Shown here: positions 1 through 6,538 of the stretch, one piece after another
Position numbering within the stretch: position 1 is the first letter of the stretch
How the letters are laid out: each line of letters begins with the position of its first letter
DNA from: Planctomycetota bacterium
GTDB lineage: Bacteria; Planctomycetota; B143-G9
Assembly: GCA_003644275.1 (NCBI GenBank)
Contig: QNBY01000033.1
Coordinates: 1 to 8,774 of the forward strand
Direction of reading: 5' to 3'
DNA length: 8,774 nucleotides
Translations under genes and position numbers: made by a program
The notes under the pieces: model-generated
The model's database searches: none
Told to the model about the DNA's origin: nothing
The model's input: only the letters and a program-made list of their open reading frames with translations

Positions 1-90
1 GCCCGCTCTCTCGGCCTGAAGCCCTCCACCTTCCGCGACAAGCTCGCCAAGTACGGCATAGACGCGCCGGGCGCGGATATCCGACTATAA
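1..90 (+). CDS. C-terminal end of a Fis-type HTH regulator, probably a sigma-54-dependent activator (partial)
   Basis: Frame 1 reads 29 residues from the window edge to a TAA stop at 88-90. The peptide contains LGLKPSTFRDKLAKYGI, which matches the second and recognition helices of the Fis-type helix-turn-helix that closes NtrC-family enhancer-binding proteins (typical pattern LGI-x-x-STLRxKLxKYGI), followed by a short tail. Only the DNA-binding end is visible, so the sensor or receiver domain and the AAA+ domain cannot be checked. The assignment to a sigma-54 activator rests on the HTH type and on a sigma-54-like promoter about 115 bases downstream, in front of hdrC. An inference is that this protein activates the hdr-mvh operon. 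Other Fis-HTH proteins remain possible. Confidence 0.72.
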   Translation, partial: ARSLGLKPSTFRDKLAKYGIDAPGADIRL

Positions 91-149
91 GTCACGGAAA
101 ACCGCGCCCCTCTCCCTTTTTCCCCACCGGGCGCTCGTTCCCGGCATTT

Positions 150-174
150 CCCTAACATATTCGCCGACATAGGG
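150..174. promoter_or_regulatory. Weak candidate upstream activator site
   Basis: CCCTA (150-154) and TAGGG (170-174) form a 5-bp inverted repeat with a 15-base spacer, centred near 162, about 70 bases upstream of the predicted start. This AT-richer stretch stands out from its GC-rich surroundings and lies where an enhancer-binding protein could sit. The arms are short and there is only one copy, so this is a tentative call. Confidence 0.2.
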
Positions 175-203
175 TTACGCTCCGTCCGCCGCCGGCCGGG
201 ATT

Positions 204-220
204 CCGGCACGGCGGTTGCC
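204..220 (+). promoter_or_regulatory. Sigma-54 (RpoN) -24/-12 promoter for the hdr-mvh operon
   Basis: The sequence CCGGCACGGCGGTTGCC fits the RpoN consensus TGGCACG-N4-TTGCW. The GG (206-207) and GC (218-219) are separated by exactly 10 bases, as sigma-54 requires. GGCACG and TTGC are intact; mismatches are C for T before GG and C for A/T after TTGC. Placing C219 at -12 predicts a transcription start near 231 and a leader of about 63 bases before the hdrC ATG. The neighbouring gene that ends at 90 looks like an enhancer-binding activator, which strengthens the call. No experimental start is known. Confidence 0.72.
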
Positions 221-232
221 TATATGTTGGAA

Positions 233-250
233 TCGTGAAACGGTTCACGA
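233..250 (+). promoter_or_regulatory. Perfect inverted repeat, candidate CRP/FNR-type operator or 5' mRNA hairpin
   Basis: TCGTGAA (233-239) and TTCACGA (244-250) are perfect inverted copies separated by ACGG. The core GTGA-N6-TCAC has the spacing typical of CRP/FNR-superfamily operators. The repeat begins about 2 bases after the predicted sigma-54 start (231), so a bound protein would block initiation. The same bases in RNA would form a 7-bp hairpin with a 4-base loop at the very 5' end, which could stabilise the transcript. Which role applies, if either, cannot be decided from sequence. Confidence 0.45.
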
Positions 251-293
251 GCGGCCGTTTCCTTTTCGGAAGCCCTTTCACAGGGAGAAGGCG

Positions 294-869
294 ATGGAGG
301 TAACAACCGTCAACGAAGATCTGGGCAGGGCACTGCTCGAGAGGGTGATGTCCATCCCGAACGGCCACAAGATAAAGGCCTGCCAGCAATGCGGGGCCTG
401 CAGCGCGTCGTGTCCCTCCAGCTACGCCATGGAATACAGCCCGCGCGAGATCATAGCGGCCCTGCGCGCCGGCGTGCTGAACCGCGTGTTCGAGTCCAGC
501 ACGGTGTGGCTCTGCGCTTCCTGCTACCTCTGCACGGTGCGCTGTCCGGCGGGCATTCCCTTCACCGACGTGATGTACGAGCTCAAGGCGATGGGAATCG
601 AGAAGGGCCTCTACAAGAAGGACCAGCACAACATAAAAATGGCCCGCACCTTCACCCGGACGGTGGAGAAGTACGGCCGGAACGCCGAGGTGGAGATGAT
701 CCTGAAGTACTACCTCACCACCAATCCGCTGAAGCTCCTCGGCCAGACCTCCCTCGCGCTGAAGCTGCTCATGAAGGGGAGGCTCGATCTCTTCCCCCAC
801 CGCATAAAGGGGCTCGCCGAGCTCAAGAAGATGGTCGCCGCCGTAGAAGGAGGGAGCAATGGAAGCTGA
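294..869 (+). CDS. hdrC: Heterodisulfide reductase-like subunit C (iron-sulfur electron carrier)
   Basis: This 191-residue protein is the small ferredoxin-like subunit that carries electrons between HdrA and HdrB. Two classical [4Fe-4S] motifs are visible: C30-x2-C33-x2-C36-x3-C40-P and C74-x2-C77-x2-C80-x3-C84-P. The spacing between them and the helical C-terminal region ending in a hydrophilic tail are typical of soluble HdrC; there is no membrane segment, unlike HdrE/DsrM-type partners. The start chosen is ATG 294, with GGGAG at 283-287. The frame stays open upstream to a TTG at 216, but that start lies inside the -12 promoter element and the extra 26 residues do not resemble HdrC. It is the first gene of the operon, and its end overlaps the hdrB start by 11 bases. 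Confidence 0.93.
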   Translation: MEVTTVNEDLGRALLERVMSIPNGHKIKACQQCGACSASCPSSYAMEYSPREIIAALRAGVLNRVFESSTVWLCASCYLCTVRCPAGIPFTDVMYELKAMGIEKGLYKKDQHNIKMARTFTRTVEKYGRNAEVEMILKYYLTTNPLKLLGQTSLALKLLMKGRLDLFPHRIKGLAELKKMVAAVEGGSNGS

Positions 870-1746
870 GAGGAAATACTCCTACTATCCCGGCTGTTCG
901 CTTATGGTGACAAACCGGTCCTACGACATATCCACGCGGAACGTAGCGGCGGTGCTGGGGATAGAGATGGCCGAGATAGAGGACTGGAACTGCTGCGGCG
1001 CGACCGCCTACTATCCCGTGCGCGAGAAGCGTTCCTACGTTCTGTCCGCCCGCAACCTCAGCATAGCGGAGCGCAACTCCACCGACCTCATAACCGTCTG
1101 CAGCGGCTGCTACGCGGTGCTCAAGAAGACCGACAAGTACCTGTCGGAGGACGAGGAGCTCAGGGAGGAGATACGCGCCGCGCTGCGGGAAGGTGGGATG
1201 GACTACGAGGGGAAGGTGAAGGTGCGGCACTTCCTCGAAGTGCTCACGAAGGACCTGGGGGAGGAGGCCGTCCGCCGCCACGTCGTCAACTCCCTGGACG
1301 GCATGAAGGTGGCTCCCTACTACGGCTGCCTGTTCGGGCGGCCGTTCGGCGGGCGCGACGAGTTCGAGTTTCCCGAGGCGATGGACGACCTCATCCGGTG
1401 GCTCGGCGGAGAGCCCGCGCCCTTTCCCCTCAAGTCCAAGTGCTGCGGCGGGATGCTGATGACCACCCAGCCGGACATGGCGCTGAACATGACCGGCAAG
1501 ATACTCCGCAACGCCAAGTCCTGCGGCGCAGTCTGCATCGCCACCTGCTGCCCCCTCTGCCAGATAAACCTCGAAGGCTACCAGGGCAAGGTCTCCAAGA
1601 GGATGGGCAGCGACTGCTCCATACCGGTGGTGTACTTCACGCAACTCATGGGCTACGCTTTCGGGCTCGACGCCGAACAGCTCGCCCTCAAGGACTGCCT
1701 GACCGACGTGGACTCCGTTTTCGCCCAGAGAGGAAGCAAGAGATGA
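859..1746 (+). CDS. hdrB: Heterodisulfide reductase-like subunit B (CCG-domain catalytic subunit)
   Basis: The 295-residue protein has the two CCG (cysteine-rich) domains of HdrB. The first uses C13 (in YYPGCS), C45-C46 (WNCCGAT), C81 and C84 (CSGC). The second uses C157 (YYGC), C195-C196 (KCCGGM), C231 and C234 (CCPLC). In methanogen HdrB these sets hold two non-cubane [4Fe-4S] clusters that cleave CoM-S-S-CoB. All ligands are present, so a similar disulfide-type chemistry is plausible, but the substrate here is unknown. The length matches the family. ATG 859 is preceded by AAGGAGGG (847-854). The gene overlaps hdrC by 11 bases, and its stop shares the ATGA overlap with hdrA, so translation is probably coupled. 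Confidence 0.94.
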   Translation: MEAERKYSYYPGCSLMVTNRSYDISTRNVAAVLGIEMAEIEDWNCCGATAYYPVREKRSYVLSARNLSIAERNSTDLITVCSGCYAVLKKTDKYLSEDEELREEIRAALREGGMDYEGKVKVRHFLEVLTKDLGEEAVRRHVVNSLDGMKVAPYYGCLFGRPFGGRDEFEFPEAMDDLIRWLGGEPAPFPLKSKCCGGMLMTTQPDMALNMTGKILRNAKSCGAVCIATCCPLCQINLEGYQGKVSKRMGSDCSIPVVYFTQLMGYAFGLDAEQLALKDCLTDVDSVFAQRGSKR

Positions 1747-4700
1747 GCGAGAAGATAGGCGTTTACCTCTGTCACTGCGGCACCAACATATCCCAGACGG
1801 TGGACATAGCCGAGGTCGCGCGCTTCGCCGAGACCCTGCCGAACGTGGCCGTGGTGCGGGAGTACAAGTACATGTGCTCCAATCCGGGCCAGGAGATGAT
1901 AAAGAAGGACATACGCGAGCTCGGCCTGGACAGGGTGGTGGTGTCCTCGTGTTCGCCCCTGCTCCACGAGGAGACCTTCCGCGCCGCCTGCGACGACGCG
2001 GGGCTCAACCGGTTCCTGTTCCAGATGTCCAACGTGCGCGAGCAGTGCTCCTGGGTGCACTCCGACAGGAAGAAGGCCACCGAGAAGGCGAAGAAGCTCG
2101 TGGCCGCGGCGGTCATGCGCGTGGCGAAACACGAGCCGCTCGAGGTCCGCAAGGTGCCCGTGCGCAACGAGACACTCATCATAGGCGGCGGCATAGCGGG
2201 CATAGAGGCCGCCCTGAAGATAGCGGAGTCCGGCAAGAAGGTGTACCTCGTCGAGCGCGACTCCACCATCGGCGGCCACATGGCGAAGTTCGACAAGACC
2301 TTCCCCACCCTCGACTGCGCCGCTTGCATCCTGACGCCGAAGATGGTCCAGGTGGCCGATCATCCCAACGTGGAGCTTTACACCTACTCCGAGGTGGAGG
2401 AGGTATCGGGCTACGTGGGCAACTTCAAGGTGAAGGTGCGCAAGCGCCCCCGCTACGTGGACGTGGTGAAGTGCACGGCGTGCGGCGAGTGCGTCGAGGT
2501 GTGCCCCATCGAGTTCAAGAACGAGTTCGACGAGAACATGTCCACCCGCAAGGCCATATTCCGCGCCTTCCCGCAGGCGGTGCCCAACGCCTTCCTCATA
2601 GACAAGAAGGGCAAGGCCCCCTGCCGCGCGGAGTGCCCGGCGGGCGTGCACGCGCAGGGCTACATAGCGCTCATCGCCCAGCGCCGCTACGCCGACGCCT
2701 TCGACCTCATAATGAGCGACCTGCCCCTGCCCTCCGTGTGCGGCCGCGTCTGCTACCATCCGTGCGAGGAACGCTGCGAGCGCGGCTCGCTCGACGAGCC
2801 CGTCGCCATAAACACGCTCAAGCGCTTCGCCTCGGACTGGGCGGCCGAGAACGGCGTGGAGCCCGCCCCCCGCAAGAGGACGAAGGAAGGCAAGGTTGCG
2901 GTAGTGGGCGGCGGCCCGGCCGGGCTCGCCTGCGCGAACGAGCTCTCCAAGCGCGGCTACGCCGTGACCGTCTTCGAAGCGAACGAGAAGCCCGGAGGGA
3001 TGTTGCGCTACGCCATCCCCGAATACCGCCTGCCCGCCTCGGTGCTCGACAGGGACATAGAGCGGCTGGAGAAACTCGGAATAGAGATAAGGACGTCCTC
3101 TCCGGTGGACGATCCCGAGGCGCTGCTCAGGGAAGGCTACGGCGGCGTCTTCCTCGCGCTGGGCGCCCAGAAGTCGTCCTCCATGGGAATAGAGGGCGAG
3201 GACAAGGAAGGCGTGATGGGGATGCTCGAGTTCCTGAGGGCGGCCAAGGAGAAGAAGCTCACCTGCATAGGCTGGAAGGTGGCCGTGGTGGGCGGCGGCA
3301 ACTCGGCCATGGACGCCGCGAGGACCGCCGTGAGGCTCGGGGCCGAGTCCGTCCAGGTGCTCTACCGCCGCTCCCGCGCCGAGATGCCCGCCCACGACTG
3401 GGAGGTGGAGGAAGCGGAGAGGGAAGGCGTGCTGTTCAAGTTCCTCGTCTCGCCGGTGGCGGTGCTGGGAGACGGCAAGGCCGAGAAGGTGAAATGCGTC
3501 CGCATGCGCCTCGGCGAGCCCGACGAGTCGGGCCGCCGCCGTCCCGAACCCATCGAGGGCTCCGAGTTCACCCTCGACGCCGATCTGATCGTCATGGCGA
3601 TAGGCCAGCAGACCGACATAGCGGGCGGCATGGAGAAGCTGAAGCGCTCGAAGTGGGGCACCATAGAGGCCGACCCCGTGACGCTCGAGACCAACCTGAA
3701 GGGCGTCTTCGCGGGCGGCGACGCGGTGACCGGCGCGGCCACCGTGGTGGAGGCGTTCGCCGCGGGCAAGCGGGCCGCCGAGTCCTTGGACCGCTACCTC
3801 TCAGGCAAGGACCTGCGCGAGGGGCGCGACAAGGAGATACCCGTGGCGCCGAGTCCCTCCACCGAGGGAGTGAAAAAGGAGCCTCGCGTGCGGGAGCCCG
3901 TCATCCCCTCCATCGACAGGGTGGGAGGCTTCCGCGAGATAACGGGCACCATCGCCGAGGAGGACGCCGTGCGCGAGGCGCTACGCTGCCTGCGGTGCGG
4001 CGGCTGCTCCGAGTGCATGGAGTGCGTGAAGAAGTGCGAGCCCGAGGCGATAATCCACGACCAGCTCGAGGAGACGGTGGAGATAGAGGTGGGGACGATA
4101 ATCGTCGCCACGGGCTACCGCCTGTTCGATTCCTCCCGCATACCGCAGTACGGCTACGGGCGCTTCCCGGACGTGTACAACGGCCTCGAATTCGAGCGGC
4201 TGTGCCACGCGGGCGGTCCCACCGGCGGGAAGATACTCACCTCGAAGGGCGAGAAGCCCGAGGCGATAGCCATACTCCACTGCGTTGGGAGCCGCGACGA
4301 GAACTACCTCGACTACTGCTCGCGCGTGTGCTGCATGTACTCCCTCAAGTTCGCCCATCTGGCCAAGGAGAAGACGGGCGCGAAGGTGTACAACTTCTAC
4401 ATAGACATACGCGCCTTCGGAAAGGGCTACGAGGAGTTCTACAAGCGGCTTCTGAACGAGGACATCTACTTCATCCGCGGCAAGGCGAGCGAGGTGACGG
4501 CCGTGCCCGAGTATCCCGAGGAGGAAGGGAAGCTCGTGGTGGTGTGCGAGGACACCCTGCTCGGGATAAACCGCCGGGTGCCGGTGGACATGGTGATACT
4601 GTCCGCGGGGATGGAGCCCGCGGAGGGGGCGGACGAGCTCACCCGGATGCTGTCGCTGAGCTGCACCTACGGCGGCTTCTTCATGGAGAAACACCCGAAG

Positions 4701-5093
4701 CTCGCGCCGGTGGACACGCCCACGGACGGGATATTCCTCGCGGGCGCGTGCCAGGGGCCGAAGGACATACCGGACGCCGTCTCGCAGGGCGCGGCGGCCG
4801 CGGCGGGTGCTCTCTCCCTCATGGACAAGGGGGTGTTCGTGCTCGAGCCCGTCACCGCCGACAGGGTGGAGGAGCTCTGCAGCGGCTGCAAGGTGTGCAT
4901 AGCGAACTGTCCGTATTCGGCGATAGAGTTCGACGCCGAGAAGAACGTCTCCGTAGTGGTGAAGGAGCTGTGCAAGGGATGCGGCACCTGCGTGGCGAGC
5001 TGCCCCTCCGGCGCGGCCTTCCAGGAGAACTTCGCGGACGACCAGATAGTGAACGAGATAGAAGGAATCCTGCTCGCAGCGAAGGGAGCGTGA
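1743..5093 (+). CDS. hdrA: HdrA-like electron-bifurcating flavoprotein with an inserted GltD/NfnB-like NAD(P)H dehydrogenase module
   Basis: This 1116-residue subunit is the likely flavin bifurcation centre. Order of parts: an N-terminal HdrA domain with CHCG (C10, C12); an FAD Rossmann motif GGGIAG (148-153); a ferredoxin half with C244-x2-C247-x2-C250-x3-C254-P; then about 450 inserted residues. The insert has GltD-type cysteines (C294, C298, C333, C337, C341, C345), a second FAD motif GGGPAG (389-394), an NAD(P)H-type motif GGGNSAMDAA (from 517) followed by YRRSRAEMPA, and a closing GGDAVTGAATVVEAF (from 658). HdrA then resumes with C749 to C765 (CLRCGGCSECMECVKKC), the rest of the flavin domain (VGSRDENYLDYCSRVCC), and two C-terminal [4Fe-4S] motifs (C1046-C1056, C1077-C1087). 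Without the insert the length is near the usual 650. ATG 1743 overlaps the hdrB stop (ATGA) and has GAGAGGA upstream. Cofactor preference (NADH or NADPH) is not decided. Confidence 0.93.
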   Translation: MSEKIGVYLCHCGTNISQTVDIAEVARFAETLPNVAVVREYKYMCSNPGQEMIKKDIRELGLDRVVVSSCSPLLHEETFRAACDDAGLNRFLFQMSNVREQCSWVHSDRKKATEKAKKLVAAAVMRVAKHEPLEVRKVPVRNETLIIGGGIAGIEAALKIAESGKKVYLVERDSTIGGHMAKFDKTFPTLDCAACILTPKMVQVADHPNVELYTYSEVEEVSGYVGNFKVKVRKRPRYVDVVKCTACGECVEVCPIEFKNEFDENMSTRKAIFRAFPQAVPNAFLIDKKGKAPCRAECPAGVHAQGYIALIAQRRYADAFDLIMSDLPLPSVCGRVCYHPCEERCERGSLDEPVAINTLKRFASDWAAENGVEPAPRKRTKEGKVAVVGGGPAGLACANELSKRGYAVTVFEANEKPGGMLRYAIPEYRLPASVLDRDIERLEKLGIEIRTSSPVDDPEALLREGYGGVFLALGAQKSSSMGIEGEDKEGVMGMLEFLRAAKEKKLTCIGWKVAVVGGGNSAMDAARTAVRLGAESVQVLYRRSRAEMPAHDWEVEEAEREGVLFKFLVSPVAVLGDGKAEKVKCVRMRLGEPDESGRRRPEPIEGSEFTLDADLIVMAIGQQTDIAGGMEKLKRSKWGTIEADPVTLETNLKGVFAGGDAVTGAATVVEAFAAGKRAAESLDRYLSGKDLREGRDKEIPVAPSPSTEGVKKEPRVREPVIPSIDRVGGFREITGTIAEEDAVREALRCLRCGGCSECMECVKKCEPEAIIHDQLEETVEIEVGTIIVATGYRLFDSSRIPQYGYGRFPDVYNGLEFERLCHAGGPTGGKILTSKGEKPEAIAILHCVGSRDENYLDYCSRVCCMYSLKFAHLAKEKTGAKVYNFYIDIRAFGKGYEEFYKRLLNEDIYFIRGKASEVTAVPEYPEEEGKLVVVCEDTLLGINRRVPVDMVILSAGMEPAEGADELTRMLSLSCTYGGFFMEKHPKLAPVDTPTDGIFLAGACQGPKDIPDAVSQGAAAAAGALSLMDKGVFVLEPVTADRVEELCSGCKVCIANCPYSAIEFDAEKNVSVVVKELCKGCGTCVASCPSGAAFQENFADDQIVNEIEGILLAAKGA

Positions 5094-5094
5094 G

Positions 5095-5568
5095 ATGCAG
5101 AACGGGGAGTTCGAGCCGAAACTCGTCGGGTTCCTTTGCCGGTGGTGTTCGTACACCGGCGCCGACTTCGCGGGCATAAGCCGCCTGCAATACCCGCCCA
5201 ACCTGGTCCCCATACGGGTGATGTGCTCCGGGAGGGTGGACCCCACCTTCGTGGTGAAGGCCCTCGCGGAAGGGGCGGACGGAGTGCTGATAGCCGGGTG
5301 CCATCCGGGCGACTGCCACTACCAGGAGGGCAACTTCCGGGCCTTCCGCCGCTACCCGCTGCTTCTGAAGATGCTGGAGCAGTTCGGCATAGAGCCCGAG
5401 CGGGTGCGCCTGGAGTGGATATCCGCCGCGGAGGGCGAGAAGTTCGCGCGCGTGGTGAGCGAGCTGACGGAGACCGTCCGCGCCCTCGGCCCGCTCGACT
5501 GGAAAGGCCGCACGGCCCCCCGCGAGGACGGGGTGCAGCAAGGAAAGCGGGAGGTGGCAAATGTCTAA
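5095..5568 (+). CDS. mvhD: Methyl-viologen-reducing hydrogenase delta subunit (MvhD, [2Fe-2S] linker)
   Basis: This 157-residue protein links the hydrogenase to HdrA. It carries the MvhD cysteine pattern: C15 and C18 (FLCRWCSYTGAD), C44 (RVMCSGRVDP), C69 and C74 (GCHPGDCHY). In the methanogen complex MvhD holds a [2Fe-2S] cluster between MvhG and HdrA. GADGVLIAGCHPGDCHY and the following GN-x-R region with YPLLLKMLEQFGIEPERVRLEWISAAEGEKF are strongly typical. ATG 5095 lies one base after the hdrA stop, with GAAGGGA just upstream. The end overlaps mvhG by 8 bases. A short, charged, poorly conserved-looking tail (from about residue 135) follows the core. Confidence 0.95.
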   Translation: MQNGEFEPKLVGFLCRWCSYTGADFAGISRLQYPPNLVPIRVMCSGRVDPTFVVKALAEGADGVLIAGCHPGDCHYQEGNFRAFRRYPLLLKMLEQFGIEPERVRLEWISAAEGEKFARVVSELTETVRALGPLDWKGRTAPREDGVQQGKREVANV

Positions 5569-6430
5569 GCCGAAGGTCGCCTTCTACTGGTGCGCGTCCT
5601 GCGGGGGCTGCGAGGAAGCGGTGGTGGACCTCGCGGAGGACATACTCGGCGTCGTGGAGGCCGTGGACATCGTGCTCTGGCCCGTGGCGCTCGACTTCAA
5701 GCTGAGCGACGTGGAGGCTCTGGAGGACGGCGAGATAGCCGTTTCCTTCATCAACGGCGCGGTGCGCCTCACCGAGCACGAGGAATGGGTGAAGCTGCTC
5801 AGGCGCAAGTCGCAGATGGTGGTGGCCTTCGGGTCGTGCGCCCACCTGGGCGGCATCCCGGGCCTCGCCAACGCGGTCTCGCGGAAGCTGATATTCGAGA
5901 ACAAGTACTTCCGCTCCCCCACGGCGGACAACCCGCAGCGGGTGCTCCCGCGCACGGTCTCGGAGGTGGACGGGCACGAGCTCGAGCTGCCGGAGTTCCT
6001 GCACGACGCGCTGCCGCTCGACGAGGTGATAGAGGTGGACTACTACCTCCCGGGCTGCGCGCCGCCGCCGGAGAACATACTCGGCGCGGTGCAGGCGATA
6101 CTGGCCGGGGAGCTCCCGCCGAAGGGGAGCGTGCTCGCGCCGGACAAGGCGCTGTGCGAGAGCTGCCCGCGCAACGAGAGCAAGCCGGACGTGGTGCGGA
6201 TCGAGAAGCTGCGTCGCGTCGCGTTCGAGACGCCGGACCCGGAGAAGTGCTTCCTCGCCGAGGGCTACGTCTGCATGGGGCCGGTGACGCGGTCGGGCTG
6301 CGGCGAGCGGTGCATCCACGCCAACATGCCCTGCCGCGGCTGCTTCGGCCCCACCCCGGAGGCCGCCGACCAGGGGACGAAGTTCCTCTCCGGCTCGGCC
6401 CCGCTGTTCGCCGCGGACGACGAGGAGTAG
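5561..6430 (+). CDS. mvhG: [NiFe] hydrogenase small subunit (MvhG-like), ending at an in-frame amber codon
   Basis: The open frame gives 289 residues of a hydrogenase small subunit, which relays electrons from the active site through three iron-sulfur clusters. Proximal-cluster ligands are C14 and C17 (CASCGGCEE; C11 also present), C93 (FGSCAHLGG) and C166 (LPGCAPPPE). Further cysteines for the medial and distal clusters are C199, C202, C230, C238, C247, C251, C258 and C261, ending in MPCRGCFGPTP. There is no Tat signal, so it is cytoplasmic, as expected for group 3. ATG 5561 has GGGAGG at 5549-5554 and overlaps mvhD by 8 bases. The TAG at 6428-6430 seems premature: the same frame continues for 35 more codons with a small-subunit-like C-terminus and stops exactly at the mvhA start. 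All metal ligands lie before the TAG, so the short form might still fold. Confidence 0.92.
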   Translation: MSKPKVAFYWCASCGGCEEAVVDLAEDILGVVEAVDIVLWPVALDFKLSDVEALEDGEIAVSFINGAVRLTEHEEWVKLLRRKSQMVVAFGSCAHLGGIPGLANAVSRKLIFENKYFRSPTADNPQRVLPRTVSEVDGHELELPEFLHDALPLDEVIEVDYYLPGCAPPPENILGAVQAILAGELPPKGSVLAPDKALCESCPRNESKPDVVRIEKLRRVAFETPDPEKCFLAEGYVCMGPVTRSGCGERCIHANMPCRGCFGPTPEAADQGTKFLSGSAPLFAADDEE

Positions 6431-6538
6431 GCGCGCGAGCTCGCCGACGAGCTGGTGGATCCCTTGGGCACCTTCTACCGCTTCAGCCTGCCTAAATCCC
6501 TTCTGCGCCGCAGGGCCTACAACGGGGAGGACGAGTGA
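6428..6538 (+). other. Amber codon and in-frame C-terminal continuation of mvhG
   Basis: After the TAG (6428-6430) the mvhG frame stays open for 35 codons to a TGA at 6536-6538. It reads ARELADELVDPLGTFYRFSLP and then a basic end, RRRAYNGEDE. The VDPxGTFYRFSLPxSLL pattern is what I recall at the C-terminus of MvhG/FrhG-type small subunits. Third positions are almost all G or C, as in the neighbouring genes. The TGA shares a base with the mvhA ATG (TGATG), the coupling style seen elsewhere in this operon. Read through, mvhG would be 5561-6538 with 325 residues plus the amber position included. A GAG or AAG to TAG change, a sequencing error, or amber decoding (pyrrolysine or suppressor) are all possible. 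Confidence 0.8.

Noticed and set aside
74..83. Palindrome CGGATATCCG at the end of the regulator gene
   Set aside because: It lies within coding sequence, is a single copy, and 10-bp palindromes are not rare enough to claim a site.
127..144. CCGGG-N8-CCCGG as a terminator for the upstream gene
   Set aside because: The stem is only 5 bp and is not followed by a T run, so an intrinsic terminator is not supported.
186..215. Inverted repeat CCGCCG...CGGCGG overlapping the promoter
   Set aside because: Short GC-only arms with a bulged interior are common by chance in this composition and part of the match is the promoter element itself.
216..293. Upstream in-frame extension of hdrC from a TTG at 216
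   Set aside because: The start would lie inside the -12 promoter element and the added 26 residues do not resemble HdrC; ATG 294 has a good ribosome site.
1398..1742. Upstream in-frame extension of hdrA inside hdrB
   Set aside because: The extension is an arginine-rich out-of-frame reading of hdrB; HdrA begins at ATG 1743 with MSEKIGVYLCHCG.
1653..3395. Long antisense open frames (here 580 codons; others at 3981-5246, 4667-6319 and 6517-8010)
   Set aside because: They are shadows expected opposite GC-rich genes, have low-complexity composition rich in Leu, His, Arg and Ala, and match no family I recognise.
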